DNA of 64,000 nt from Echinicola jeungdonensis (GTDB taxonomy: Bacteria > Bacteroidota > Bacteroidia > Cytophagales > Cyclobacteriaceae): the NCBI RefSeq assembly GCF_030409905.1, contig NZ_JAUFQT010000001.1, forward strand, positions 1,200,001 to 1,264,000. Direction: 5' to 3'. Shown piece after piece: positions 44,451-54,686 of the stretch. The first letter of the stretch is position 1; every line of letters starts with the position of its first letter. The translations under genes and the position numbers were made by a program. The notes beneath the pieces were generated by a model. That model did not search any database, was not told where the DNA came from, and worked only from the letters and a program-made list of their open reading frames with translations.

Positions 44451-44717
44451 TCCAACTTGAATAAAATATTTAGGGTATCTGTTAATGCCTTCTAATTCTA
44501 TTTCCATTTTTCCCCAAGCAAAGGAGGCCCCCATTGTTATTTTTGGTTGGGGTGAGGCAAAACTTTTTTCTCATGGCTAATAAATACAGTTATTCCTTAA
44601 ATTATTACTCATCCAATAAAAATCATGGAAGTAATTAGCAAGTAAGCTTATGCCTGATTTCCCTATCCTTCCTAAAATCCTTACCTTTACCAAAAATATA
44701 ACAAAGTCGATATTCTG

Positions 44718-45884
44718 ATGAACGAAAGATATATGCAAAGAGGCGTGTCTGCCTCCAAGGAAGATGTGCACAAGGCCATCTCCAATTTGGACAAAGGGCT
44801 ATACCCCAAAGCTTTTTGCAAGATTGTGGAAGACACCTTGGGTAATGATCCCAATTATTGCAATATCATGCATGCAGATGGAGCAGGTACCAAGTCCTCA
44901 CTGGCCTATCTTTACTGGAAAGAAACCGGGGACCTTAATGTCTGGAAAGGAATTGCCCAGGATGCCATTATAATGAATATAGACGATCTGCTTTGTGTGG
45001 GAGCCATCAACAACATTTTGGTTTCCTCCACTATTGGTAGAAACAAAAACCTTATCCCCGGGGAAGTTATTGCTGCCATCATTAATGGTACCGAAGAAGT
45101 ACTCCAAATGCTTCGTGACAATGGTGTCAATGCCATTTTAACCGGGGGTGAAACCGCTGATGTTGGAGACCTGGTTAGGACAATAATTGTGGACAGCACC
45201 GTTACTGCAAGGATGCCCCGCGAGGAAGTGATCTCCAATGATAAAATCCAGGCTGGAGACGTTATTGTCGGCCTTTCCTCTTATGGTCAAGCCAAATATG
45301 AAGATTTTTATAATGGGGGAATGGGCAGTAATGGTTTAACTTCTGCACGTCATGATGTCTTTAGCAAAGTTTTGAAAACCAATTATCCAGAAAGTTTTGA
45401 CCCCTCAGTTCCGAATGATCTGGTCTACTCCGGGAAATATCAATTGACTGACCCCGCACCAGGTACACCTGTAGATATGGGGAAACTGGTTTTGTCTCCC
45501 ACCAGAACCTATGCACCAATTATGGTGGAAGCTTTAAAGTATTTGAGGCCTCATATCCATGGATTGGTCCATTGCAGTGGTGGAGCTCAAACAAAAGTGC
45601 TTCATTTTGTTGATGATGTCCATGTAGTAAAAGACAATTTGTTTGAAACTCCTCCTTTGTTTAAAATCATCCAGGAAGAGAGTAAAACTGACTGGAAGGA
45701 GATGTACAAAGTCTTCAATATGGGCCACCGAATGGAGGTTTATTTGGAGGAAAAATATGCCGAGGAGATAATTGACATTGCTGAACAGTATGGCGTGGAT
45801 GCCCAGGTTATTGGCCGGGTGGAACCATTTGATGGAAAAAAGGTCACCATTAAAAGTGATCACGGTAATTTTGAATACCAATAA
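44718..45884 (+). CDS. purM: Phosphoribosylformylglycinamidine cyclo-ligase (AIR synthase)
   Basis: 388 residues, longer than the 345 of E. coli PurM but within the Bacteroidota range. ATP-grasp-like AIRS blocks: MHADGAGTKSSLAYLYW, the Asp-rich IIMNIDDLLCVGA and ILTGGETADVGDL, plus HCSGGAQTKVLHF in the C-terminal half. It closes the imidazole ring in purine synthesis. An upstream region of about 330 bases carries only the preceding terminator. No other pur gene is nearby. Confidence 0.93.
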   Translation: MNERYMQRGVSASKEDVHKAISNLDKGLYPKAFCKIVEDTLGNDPNYCNIMHADGAGTKSSLAYLYWKETGDLNVWKGIAQDAIIMNIDDLLCVGAINNILVSSTIGRNKNLIPGEVIAAIINGTEEVLQMLRDNGVNAILTGGETADVGDLVRTIIVDSTVTARMPREEVISNDKIQAGDVIVGLSSYGQAKYEDFYNGGMGSNGLTSARHDVFSKVLKTNYPESFDPSVPNDLVYSGKYQLTDPAPGTPVDMGKLVLSPTRTYAPIMVEALKYLRPHIHGLVHCSGGAQTKVLHFVDDVHVVKDNLFETPPLFKIIQEESKTDWKEMYKVFNMGHRMEVYLEEKYAEEIIDIAEQYGVDAQVIGRVEPFDGKKVTIKSDHGNFEYQ

Positions 45885-45908
45885 TATCCCAAACTTCCAT
45901 TTCAAAAA

Positions 45909-47243
45909 ATGCTTTCAAAACTCATGAAAATATTGGCCTGGTCAACAGGCCTTTTGCTTTTATTGGCACTAGTGCTTCTCAAACAGGTGGATTGGTCTCC
46001 ATTGGAAGAACAGGGCTATTATCAGGAAACCATGGAAGCTATTGACCAACTTAAATGGGAACAATGGGAAAATGGTTATTGGATGGCGGGTTGGTCGAGT
46101 GTTAATGTCACCCCCAGTGATCCGGTAGACCTGGTAGGTTACAAACCCCGCGGGGAATATGAATTTGTGCAGGACAGCAGCTTTGTCAAAGTTTTGGTTT
46201 TGGGCAATGGTCAGCAGAATATTGCTTTTTTGAATTATGAGCTATTGATCGTCCATCCCTTTTTGGCAAAATCCATCCAATCCGAAATAAAAGCCCATTC
46301 CCCAGAAATTGACCATGCTTATTTCACTGCAACCCATACCCATAGCGGAATGGGAGGATACATTCCAGGTCTGATGGGCAAAATAGCCTTCGGTGGCTTT
46401 GATGAGGAAATTGTTGACATGTTGGCAAAAAAGACCATTTATGGCATCCAAAAGGCACTTAACAGCCAAGACACCGTAAAGATCAGCTATAAAAGAACCC
46501 CTGCAGCGGATTTTGTGGCCAACAGGTTTATTGCCAGTGATCCCGTAGATCCTTTTTTCAGGCAATTAATCTTTGCAAAGAGAACCGGGGAAAGAGCCAC
46601 TTTTCTCACCTATGCAGCCCACGCCACCTGTTTGAGCAGTAAATTTATGGGCTTATCTGGGGACTATCCGTTTTACCTGACCCATTACCTAGAAGAGGAA
46701 TTCGATTTTGCCATTTTTGCGGCTGGAGCTGTAGGCAGCCATAAACCAGTCCCCCACGGAAATGACCCAAAAGCAATAAAAACATATGCAAGGGAGCTGG
46801 ACTTAATTCTTGATGACAGTATCCCAAAAGCTAAACAAGTTGTCCCCGATAATTTTTCCTGGGGCCATTTCCCTTTATCCCTCCCTGAGGCCCATTACCG
46901 AATTAGTGATAATATCCGGTTAAGGCCATGGGTCTTCAATGGTTTATTTGGAGATACCAATGCCCATATTGACCTGGTGAGAATAGGAAACACCCTGCTA
47001 CTGGCTTCCAGTGGAGAAATATCCGGAGTATTTTATGAAAAATGGGAAAAAATGGCCAAAGCTAAAGGGCTTAACCTGATCATTACCACCTTTAATGGAG
47101 GATACATGGGCTATATCACCCCAGACAAATATTATAATCGACATTACCATGAAGTCCGTGACATGAACTGGTATGGCCCTCATAGCGGTTCATATTTTGA
47201 TGCCATCATCAGCCAAATCATCCAAAAAATACCCAACAGTTAA
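45909..47243 (+). CDS. Neutral/alkaline ceramidase-like protein
   Basis: 444 residues. An N-terminal hydrophobic anchor (AWSTGLLLLLALVLL) is followed by a domain with GWSSVNVTPSDPVDLVGYKPRG, ATHTHSGMGGYIPG and YAAHATCLS. These correspond to the N-terminal domain of neutral ceramidase, including zinc-binding HTHSG. The length is well short of a full two-domain ceramidase, so the C-terminal Ig-like domain is missing and ceramide may not be the substrate. It begins 24 bases after purM and probably shares its transcript. Confidence 0.82.
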   Translation: MLSKLMKILAWSTGLLLLLALVLLKQVDWSPLEEQGYYQETMEAIDQLKWEQWENGYWMAGWSSVNVTPSDPVDLVGYKPRGEYEFVQDSSFVKVLVLGNGQQNIAFLNYELLIVHPFLAKSIQSEIKAHSPEIDHAYFTATHTHSGMGGYIPGLMGKIAFGGFDEEIVDMLAKKTIYGIQKALNSQDTVKISYKRTPAADFVANRFIASDPVDPFFRQLIFAKRTGERATFLTYAAHATCLSSKFMGLSGDYPFYLTHYLEEEFDFAIFAAGAVGSHKPVPHGNDPKAIKTYARELDLILDDSIPKAKQVVPDNFSWGHFPLSLPEAHYRISDNIRLRPWVFNGLFGDTNAHIDLVRIGNTLLLASSGEISGVFYEKWEKMAKAKGLNLIITTFNGGYMGYITPDKYYNRHYHEVRDMNWYGPHSGSYFDAIISQIIQKIPNS

Positions 47244-47358
47244 TTCTCAGGAATTATATCAAAAATTTAGTCTAAATGACCTACTGATAAAACCCTGAAA
47301 ATCAATTAACCAGCCTGTTTAATCCCTAAACTATTCCCAGGCGAGATATAACCTTCAA

Positions 47359-47982
47359 TTAATATTTTGAAAATAAAATGGACTTGATCCAGCCACTATC
47401 AAATTCAGTTAGGACCTTTTCTTTCCAACCAAAGGAGTCAAAGTATCGAAAATAATCAGGAAGGTTTTTACGGGGATTATTGCTCACCCATTTGAAAAAA
47501 GTCATCATCAAAGAAAGCAACCTGGCCTTTTCTTTCTTTTCAAAAAAGTCGGTAAATATCCAAAGGCTAGAAGATTTGGTTTTTTCCTCCAATTCCTGGA
47601 ACAGATTTTGGATTTCTTTGTCTGGCAAAATATCCAAAAAAAACTGTGTCACCACAACATCAAATTTTTCCTTTGGCAACCATGTAAAATCATTTTCATA
47701 CGTCCAAATAACTCTGTCCCTGATTTCCGGCGGAACTTTTTTCCAAGCCATATCCATCATCACTTTTGACGCCTCCACAAAGTAAACCATACCAGAATAC
47801 CCCACCCTATTGGCCATTTCTGCCAGGTTTTCACCTGTACCTCCCCCAAGCAATAAAACTTTATCCCCTTCTTTGATCTGTTCCAGATGCTTGAACTTAC
47901 TCTCAGTATAAGACTTCCCTAAAACCAACTTGGCAATGGGGTCGTAAACTCTCGCGATATAATCATATTGGTTTTGGCTCAT
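47359..47982 (-). CDS. Class I SAM-dependent methyltransferase
   Basis: 207 residues. Motif I VLLLGGGTGENLAEMANRVG and an acidic loop at motif II (VYFVEASKVM), then DVVVTQFFLDILPD as the post-II motif. The N-terminus NQYDYIARVYDPIAKLVLGK resembles the UbiE/COQ5 branch but lacks its signatures. The substrate is unknown. Faces purM's transcription unit convergently. The neighbour at 48058 in the same direction is a UbiA-like membrane protein, which makes a lipid-quinone-type substrate conceivable. Confidence 0.85.
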   Translation of the reverse strand: MSQNQYDYIARVYDPIAKLVLGKSYTESKFKHLEQIKEGDKVLLLGGGTGENLAEMANRVGYSGMVYFVEASKVMMDMAWKKVPPEIRDRVIWTYENDFTWLPKEKFDVVVTQFFLDILPDKEIQNLFQELEEKTKSSSLWIFTDFFEKKEKARLLSLMMTFFKWVSNNPRKNLPDYFRYFDSFGWKEKVLTEFDSGWIKSILFSKY

Positions 47983-48057
47983 TAACTAAAGATATTAATG
48001 TTTAGCACATTCTCATTAGCTATAGAAAAATTATTCCACCGAGTGCCTTTATTTTTT

Positions 48058-48930
48058 TTAAAGGAGTAATAAAATCAATGGGAGCATGTATATCCCATCA
48101 ATCCGCCTTCTGATTTTTTCTTTTTTAAGGTAGGGTTGAAAAAATGCAATGGCATGAACCAAAAACATAATGGTCAATAACACCAAATGCATATAATAGT
48201 AGGAAGGCAGATAAATAGCCAATGCTGCCAAATAGACCAACTCCACTCCAACCAGGCAATTCAATAAACTTTTTATTTTTCCGGTCCCAATTGAATTGAC
48301 GATTGAGGTCAATTGGTCCCTTTGATCGGAATGCTTATCCAAGTAAGAAAGCAACAGGAGGTTAAACCAGGCCATTAGAAGATAACCCAAGATCATCAAC
48401 CAAAACACGGTAGGAAAAGGACCTTTTGTATAACGGATCCAAGGTGCCAATACAATCCCCAGTGTGTAAAAGCCCGCGGTTGAAAATTCTTTTAAAAAAA
48501 TGATTTTTTTTCCATAAAACTTCAAAAACAGGATATTCCCCACTATGAGCAAGCCCAAAATAATTCCAAATGTGATAATCCCTGAAAAATGAACATAATT
48601 CCAAACCAGGTACCCCCCCAATATGCCTACCAAAATCAACCAAACCAAGAGCTTATTGAAATGGACCTGATGGAACAGATGGCGGGCAGAACTTGCCCTT
48701 CCTTTGATGTTTTTAGCATCCATTAGGTGATCAAAAGTATAAATCCCCCATACTGCCAGGGCCAGCAAGAGGTATTCTACCCAGGTCAATTCCACTTCCA
48801 ACAATCGCTGGAAAAACAACATCCCAGCACATGCCCCAAGCACCACATCCAGAGATAACCATTGAAAGAAATTGTAATATTTGGAGAGCTTTTGCAAAAA
48901 CACAAGTGTAAAGATACAATCCTTGCACAT
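48058..48930 (-). CDS. UbiA-like polytopic membrane protein
   Basis: About 290 residues from the ATG at 48930; starts up to 49095 also stay in frame but would run into the divergent gene. Seven to eight hydrophobic segments. The motif IYTFDHLMDAKNIKGRASSA occupies the place of the UbiA NDxxD site, followed by RHLFHQVHFNK. This resembles a UbiA-superfamily branch of unknown substrate. The second Asp-rich motif of prenyltransferases (DxxxD) is not evident. Divergent from the SGNH gene. Confidence 0.6.
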   Translation of the reverse strand: MCKDCIFTLVFLQKLSKYYNFFQWLSLDVVLGACAGMLFFQRLLEVELTWVEYLLLALAVWGIYTFDHLMDAKNIKGRASSARHLFHQVHFNKLLVWLILVGILGGYLVWNYVHFSGIITFGIILGLLIVGNILFLKFYGKKIIFLKEFSTAGFYTLGIVLAPWIRYTKGPFPTVFWLMILGYLLMAWFNLLLLSYLDKHSDQRDQLTSIVNSIGTGKIKSLLNCLVGVELVYLAALAIYLPSYYYMHLVLLTIMFLVHAIAFFQPYLKKEKIRRRIDGIYMLPLILLLL

Positions 48931-48994
48931 TAATTTGAATATCCCCTTACCTTTAAGTCTTATTTTAATTTTACTCATAAATCTCAATGCCCAA

Positions 48995-49630
48995 ATGAAA
49001 AAAACCTTATTTACCCTATTTGTTTTACTCAACTTTTTCACCCTTTGCCTTGGCCAAACAAAAATTAAAGTTGCCTGTGTTGGCAACAGCATCACAGAAG
49101 GACCGGGAAGGCAACATCCGGAGAGTTACCCCTTATTGATGCAAAATATTCTTGGAGAGGAATATGAAGTGATAAACTTTGGAGTCAGCGGCCGTACTTT
49201 ACTCAAAAAAGGAGACCGTCCTTATTGGGATGAACCGCAATATGACCAGGTTTTGGATTATGAACCGGATATTGTGGTCATCAAATTGGGCACCAACGAT
49301 ACAAAACCTCAAAACTGGAAACATAAAGAAGAATTTGTAGAAAATTATATTGATATGATCCGATCCTTTGATTCGGCAATGCCTGAAAAGGGAGAAATTT
49401 ATGTTTGTATTCCCGTTCCCGTGTTTGAGAGCCGCTGGGGAATCAATGCTCCAGTTCTTGAAAAAGAAATGATCCCCATGCTAAAAAAGATCATCAAATC
49501 TACCCGTGCAAACAAAATCAATCTCTATCGACCTCTAAAAAAGCATGCGGACCTTTTTCCAGATGGAATTCATCCCAATAGCGAAGGGAATCAGATCATG
49601 GCTGAGGTAATAGCAAAGAAAATTGACTAA
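48995..49630 (+). CDS. Secreted SGNH/GDSL-type hydrolase
   Basis: 211 residues from ATG 48995, which begins a clear signal peptide (MKKTLFTLFVLLNFFTLCLG). The upstream in-frame extension to 48881 overlaps the divergent gene and is less likely. SGNH blocks: VACVGNSITEG (nucleophile Ser), LGTNDTKP (Asn) and DGIHPNSEG (Asp and His). Members are esterases, often acting on acetylated sugars or lipids. The substrate is unknown. Confidence 0.9.
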   Translation: MKKTLFTLFVLLNFFTLCLGQTKIKVACVGNSITEGPGRQHPESYPLLMQNILGEEYEVINFGVSGRTLLKKGDRPYWDEPQYDQVLDYEPDIVVIKLGTNDTKPQNWKHKEEFVENYIDMIRSFDSAMPEKGEIYVCIPVPVFESRWGINAPVLEKEMIPMLKKIIKSTRANKINLYRPLKKHADLFPDGIHPNSEGNQIMAEVIAKKID

Positions 49631-49796
49631 AAAAACATCCTAAATGGTTCTTTATGGTGTACCCGGTTACAAGTGATTATTTATTTTAAATGGAGGATAC
49701 AAATAATTATGTTTTTGAAAAGTTAAGATTAATAAATTCAAGTAACTCTGGAGGCTTAAAAGGTTAAGCATGAATATCCACTCACCTTAGACCAAT

Positions 49797-49825
49797 AAAA
49801 AAGGCTCTGAAAAGAGCCTTTTTTA
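49797..49825. terminator. Bidirectional intrinsic terminator
   Basis: AAGGCTCT / AGAGCCTT stem with a GAAA loop, A-run before and T-run after. It lies between the SGNH gene and gcvP. Confidence 0.8.
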
Positions 49826-49846
49826 TTAAAATATGATTTGTATAAA

Positions 49847-52747
49847 TCAAGCCATTTCTTCAAAATGGGCATATTCCTCAACAGGAATACAGCTGCACAT
49901 CAGGTTCCTATCTCCATACCCAGCATCAATCCTTCTTACCGATGGCCAGAACTTATTGGCTTTAACATAAGGCAATGGATATGCGGCTTTTTCCCTGGAA
50001 TAAGGGAATTTCCAATCATCACTGGAAACCAAATGGGCAGTATGAGGTGCATTTTTCAATACATTATTTTCTGCATTGAATTTTCCTTCTTCAATTTCCC
50101 TGATTTCCTCTCTGATAGAAAGCAAGGCATCACAGAACCTATCCAATTCAGCCAAAGACTCAGATTCCGTTGGTTCTATCATCAAGGTCCCCGCAACAGG
50201 AAAAGAGTTTGTAGGTGAATGGAATCCGTAATCCATCAGGCGTTTGGAAACATCTTCCACCTCTACGCCAACTGATTTAAACTGCCTGAAATCCACAATC
50301 ATCTCATGGGCTGCCCTTCCTTGAGCACCCGTATAAAGGATCGGGAAATAAGGCTCCAGCCTCGCTTTAATATAATTGGTATTGATAATGGCTTGTTCGG
50401 TAGCATGTTGAAGGCCCTCTTTTCCCATCATAACGATATAAGCATAGGAAATAGGCAATATGCTGGCACTTCCAAATGGAGCAGCTGAAATAGCCGAAAT
50501 AGGAGTCTGCCCTCCCGTTTTCACTAATGGATTGCTAGGCAAGAAGGGCATTAAATGATCTGCTACACAGATAGGCCCCATACCTGGCCCCCCACCACCG
50601 TGAGGGATACAGAAAGTCTTATGGAGGTTGAGATGGCATACATCCGCTCCGATTTTCCCAGGACTGGTCAAGCCAACCTGGGCATTCATATTGGCACCAT
50701 CCATATAAACCTGTCCCCCATTTTCGTGAATAATTTGGCACATTTCCCTAATGGCTTCTTCAAATACCCCATGTGTAGAAGGGTAGGTCACCAGGAAGGA
50801 GGACAAATTATCCTTGTGTTGTTCGGCTTTTGTTCTGAGATCATCGATGTCAATATTACCCTGTTCATCACATTTAACGATCACCACTTTCATCCCCGCC
50901 ATAACAGCCGAAGCAGGATTGGTACCATGCGCAGAGGAAGGGATCAATGCCACATTTCTATGGTCCTCTCCCTTACTTTTATGGTACTCATGGATAACCA
51001 TCAAACCTGCATATTCTCCCTGAGCACCAGAGTTGGGCTGAAGAGAAGTTTCTGCAAATCCGGTAATTTCAGACAGCCAATTTCTCAAATCCTGGAAAAG
51101 CTCATAATACCCTGCAGCTTGGTCCTGAGGGGCATAGGGATGCAGTTGGCCAAACTCTGGCCAGGTAACAGGAACCATCTCCGTGGTGGCATTTAACTTC
51201 ATGGTACAAGAACCCAAGGAAATCATGGAATGCACAAGAGACAAATCCCTGTTTTCCAACCGCTTCAAATAACGAAGCATTTCATGTTCGGAATGGAATG
51301 AGTTAAAAATAGGATGTTCCAGATAGGTGGACTTTCTTTCCAGTCCTTCTGGAAATTCCATAGATAATTCCTTGATAAAGGGCTTCAAATCTACCGGGTG
51401 GGCACTGTGGTGAGTGGATTTGGAAAATACATCTACGATTTTCTTGACATCCTTCACAGTCTTAGCCTCATCAAATGAAAGATAAATATACCCTTCTTCA
51501 TACCTAAAATTCATCTTTGCAGAAATGGCAAAAGCCCTGATTTTGGACTGTTGCACATCATCCACCTTGACTTTGAGGGTATCAAAGTAATTGGTATTAA
51601 CTTGTTCAAATTCTAATTCTGCAAGACCCTGGGCGGTTAATTTGGCCAGACCATGGATCCTGGTAGCAATTTCCTTCAAGCCTTTTGGACCATGGTAAAC
51701 TGCATACATGGCCGACATCACAGCCAATAATACCTGGGCAGTACAGATATTTGAAGTAGCTCTTTCCCTTTTAATATGTTGTTCCCTGGTTTGGAGGGCC
51801 ATCCTGTAGGCTTTATTGCCATCCATATCCACTGATGAACCGATGATCCTGCCTGGAACTTGCCTTTTGAAAGCATCCTTGGTGGCAAAATAAGCTGCAT
51901 GTGGACCACCAAATCCCATCGGAACGCCAAATCGCTGGGTGGTACCAACTACCACTTCTGCACCAAGCTCACCCGGAGGGGTCAGCAGGGTCAAGGCCAG
52001 CAAATCAGCAGAAAATGCAGTATAAACCTTGTTTTCCTTGGCTTCATCCACCAAACTTTGGTAATCAATAATTTCCCCATCAGAATTGGGGTATTGCAAA
52101 AGCACCCCATAAAGGTCCGGATCCTTCATGTCCAAATCACTCAAAGGCCCCACCACCAAATCAATTCCCACCGGGAGTGCTCTGGTTTTAAGAATTTCCT
52201 GGGTTTGGACAAAAACTTTTTCATCAACAAAAAATCGATGCGCTTTTTTCTTGTCTTTTTTACGGGCCGCATAGAGCATATGCATGGCCTCTGCTGCTGC
52301 AGTTCCTTCATCTAACAAGGAGGAGTTGGCCAGCTCCATCCCGGTAAGCTCCATCACCATTGTCTGAAAATTAACCAAAGCTTCCAACCTTCCCTGGGAA
52401 ACTTCCGCTTGATAAGGAGTATAAGAAGTATACCAACCCGGATTTTCTAAAACATTCCGCTGGATAACACCCGGAACAATCGTATCGTAATATCCCAAGC
52501 CGATAAAGGATTTAAAAATCTTGTTTTTATTGGCCTGCTTCCTAAAATCTTTCAAAAAAGCAGCTTCAGATTTTGCTTCCGGCAGATCGAGGGCTTTGTC
52601 CAATTGGATGGACTTGGGAATGGTCTGGTCGATCAGCTCTTTTACCGATGAAACACCGATCTTTTCCAGCATCAGTAACTTATCCTGTTCTGATGGACCG
52701 TTATGTCTGTGTTCAAATTTTACTGTGGGCGTCAAATCAATTTTCAT
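49847..52747 (-). CDS. gcvP: Glycine dehydrogenase (decarboxylating), P-protein
   Basis: About 966 residues from the ATG at 52747; an in-frame start 18 bases upstream is less good. A single-chain P-protein in which both halves of the two-subunit form are joined. The PLP-lysine motif NLHKTFCIPHGGGGPG lies in the second half; SLGSCTMKLNATTEM and AHGTNPASAVMAGM are further signatures. It decarboxylates glycine in the glycine cleavage system. gcvT and gcvH are not in the window. Promoter element at 52799-52806. Confidence 0.97.
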   Translation of the reverse strand: MKIDLTPTVKFEHRHNGPSEQDKLLMLEKIGVSSVKELIDQTIPKSIQLDKALDLPEAKSEAAFLKDFRKQANKNKIFKSFIGLGYYDTIVPGVIQRNVLENPGWYTSYTPYQAEVSQGRLEALVNFQTMVMELTGMELANSSLLDEGTAAAEAMHMLYAARKKDKKKAHRFFVDEKVFVQTQEILKTRALPVGIDLVVGPLSDLDMKDPDLYGVLLQYPNSDGEIIDYQSLVDEAKENKVYTAFSADLLALTLLTPPGELGAEVVVGTTQRFGVPMGFGGPHAAYFATKDAFKRQVPGRIIGSSVDMDGNKAYRMALQTREQHIKRERATSNICTAQVLLAVMSAMYAVYHGPKGLKEIATRIHGLAKLTAQGLAELEFEQVNTNYFDTLKVKVDDVQQSKIRAFAISAKMNFRYEEGYIYLSFDEAKTVKDVKKIVDVFSKSTHHSAHPVDLKPFIKELSMEFPEGLERKSTYLEHPIFNSFHSEHEMLRYLKRLENRDLSLVHSMISLGSCTMKLNATTEMVPVTWPEFGQLHPYAPQDQAAGYYELFQDLRNWLSEITGFAETSLQPNSGAQGEYAGLMVIHEYHKSKGEDHRNVALIPSSAHGTNPASAVMAGMKVVIVKCDEQGNIDIDDLRTKAEQHKDNLSSFLVTYPSTHGVFEEAIREMCQIIHENGGQVYMDGANMNAQVGLTSPGKIGADVCHLNLHKTFCIPHGGGGPGMGPICVADHLMPFLPSNPLVKTGGQTPISAISAAPFGSASILPISYAYIVMMGKEGLQHATEQAIINTNYIKARLEPYFPILYTGAQGRAAHEMIVDFRQFKSVGVEVEDVSKRLMDYGFHSPTNSFPVAGTLMIEPTESESLAELDRFCDALLSIREEIREIEEGKFNAENNVLKNAPHTAHLVSSDDWKFPYSREKAAYPLPYVKANKFWPSVRRIDAGYGDRNLMCSCIPVEEYAHFEEMA

Positions 52748-52798
52748 AGCAATACGATACGTCAATAAATCAGGGCAATACCCTTACTTTTGATTGCA

Positions 52799-52806
52799 CA
52801 AAGGTA
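52799..52806 (-). promoter_or_regulatory. Likely -7 element for gcvP
   Basis: Minus strand TACCTTTG. No TTTG at the -33 position. It would give a leader of about 45 bases. Confidence 0.5.
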
Positions 52807-52937
52807 TAAATTATTGACCGATAATGATTTTCTTTTCCAAGATTTCTCTGGGGCATTCCCCCATAATCACAAGCAGTTTTAAACTTTTACAAAATATTGT
52901 CTAGCTTTAAGAAATAAATCTTTATCAAACTCAATTT

Positions 52938-54434
52938 ATGGGAATGAAGCATAAACACCTTTTGGCCTTTGCCATTGCCCTCCTTGTTTCCTGGCAATCT
53001 CAGGCCCAAGAACAACCCGAATCGATCCAATACGCTGCCACCATTACAGAGGCTGACCTGAAAAACCACCTGCAATATCTGGCATCAGACGAACTGGAAG
53101 GCAGAGACACCGGGGAAAAGGGCCAAAAACTAGCGGCCAAATATTTGGCTGATTTTTATAAAGAAATAGGCTTGAAAGGCCCTGTTGAGGGTAGTTTTTT
53201 TCAACCTTTTGAATTGGCAAGAATCACATGGGGAGATTTGTTCCTAAAAGTAGGCAAACAGAAATTGACCCAAAATGAAGATTATGTTTTTATCGGTGAT
53301 GCCGACATGAAAAGAAAATCCAAAACCGAACTAGTCTTTTTGGGCCTGGCCAATGAAGAAAATTTAGCCAATATCAACATTAAGGATAAATTTGTAGGTC
53401 TTTGGGCCATTGGCATAAATGCTGGAAATGTAGTGGACAAGGTTATGGAAAAAGGTGCAGAGGGAGTCATCATGGTTACCATGGAAGGGCAGGCCAATTT
53501 TGACCGCCTTGCCAACCGTTATCAAGCTTTGACTGGGAAAGGCCGGTTAGGTTTTGAAAAGCCCACAAAGGATAAGCCTGTATTCCTGGTCAGTTCCAAC
53601 AAAATGGCCAAGCTCTTTGAGCAGCCTATTGACATTCTTAAAGAAGCAGCTAAAAACAACCCGGAATCAATCCCTTCAAAGAAATTGAAATTTAAGGTGG
53701 AAAAGAAAAAGGAAATGGTGGGTACGGAAAATGTTTTGGGATACCTTGAAGGAACTGACAAGAAGGAAGAAATCCTGGTAATTTCTTCCCATTACGACCA
53801 TATTGGCATCAATAGTAAAGGAGAAATCAATAATGGAGCAGATGATGATGGCTCAGGCACCGTTTCCGTTTTGGAAATTGCCCAGGCTTTTGCCGAAGCC
53901 GCCAAAGAAGGTCATCGACCTAGAAGATCTATTTTGTTCTTAAATGTAACGGGAGAGGAAAAGGGCTTATTAGGTTCGGAATATTATACTGACAACCCTG
54001 TATTTCCTCTTCGAAACACGGTTAATAACCTGAATATTGACATGGTCGGAAGGATTGATTATGAATATCAGGATAAAGAATTTAAGGATTATGTGTATGT
54101 CATCGGCTCGGATATGCTCTCCAGTCAATTAAAAACCATCATTGAATACAACAACATTACCTATACCGACCTGATCCTTGACTACCGGTACGATGCTGAG
54201 GATGATCCCAACCGCTTCTATTATAGATCAGACCATTATAATTTTGCCAAACACAATATCCCAGTTGCATTTTTCTTCAATGGGGTTCACGATGATTACC
54301 ATCAACCTACCGACACCGTGGACAAAATCGAATTTGATTTGATGGAAAAACGGGCCCGACTGATTTTCTATACGGCTTGGGACTTGGCCAACCGTGAAAA
54401 CCGCACTCCAGTGGATGGCAGCAATACAAGGTAA
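52938..54434 (+). CDS. Secreted M28-family aminopeptidase with PA-like insert
   Basis: 498 residues. A signal peptide ends at SQAQEQ. M28 zinc-site blocks: SSHYDHIGI, NGADDDGSGTVSVLEIAQ, TGEEKGLLGSEYY, NIDMVGRID and DDYHQPTDTVDKI. An N-terminal lid (ASDELEGRDTGEKGQKLAA) and a PA-like insertion at about 110-240 match bacterial leucyl-aminopeptidase-type members. Periplasmic or secreted. Not adjacent to other peptidases; distinct from the glutaminyl-cyclase-like gene at 18647. Confidence 0.9.
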   Translation: MGMKHKHLLAFAIALLVSWQSQAQEQPESIQYAATITEADLKNHLQYLASDELEGRDTGEKGQKLAAKYLADFYKEIGLKGPVEGSFFQPFELARITWGDLFLKVGKQKLTQNEDYVFIGDADMKRKSKTELVFLGLANEENLANINIKDKFVGLWAIGINAGNVVDKVMEKGAEGVIMVTMEGQANFDRLANRYQALTGKGRLGFEKPTKDKPVFLVSSNKMAKLFEQPIDILKEAAKNNPESIPSKKLKFKVEKKKEMVGTENVLGYLEGTDKKEEILVISSHYDHIGINSKGEINNGADDDGSGTVSVLEIAQAFAEAAKEGHRPRRSILFLNVTGEEKGLLGSEYYTDNPVFPLRNTVNNLNIDMVGRIDYEYQDKEFKDYVYVIGSDMLSSQLKTIIEYNNITYTDLILDYRYDAEDDPNRFYYRSDHYNFAKHNIPVAFFFNGVHDDYHQPTDTVDKIEFDLMEKRARLIFYTAWDLANRENRTPVDGSNTR

Positions 54435-54440
54435 AAAGAA

Positions 54441-54475
54441 AAAAAGCCGCCAAGTTTAAATTAGCGGCTTTTTTT
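54441..54475 (+). terminator. Intrinsic terminator of the M28 aminopeptidase gene
   Basis: AAAAAGCCGC / GCGGCTTTTT stem, 13-base loop, then TT. Confidence 0.75.
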
Positions 54476-54686
54476 CTTGAATTTAGATTTTTATTGGGCA
54501 ACGATGGATAAAGTAATTCAGTGAAACCTGACTAAGGTAAGGATTTGTATAACCCCCAATACTTTAAAAAATTGGAAGAATAACCAGGTAAAATGTCACC
54601 CTAATAAAATTGGTATAATTAATGGACTTCTCGAATTTAAGGCGGTAACATTCCAAACATTAAACCTAAAAACTTTAAAACCCTCT

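Noticed and set aside
48881..48994. N-terminal extension of the SGNH hydrolase
   Set aside because: Would run antisense into the UbiA-like gene and put charged residues ahead of the signal peptide.
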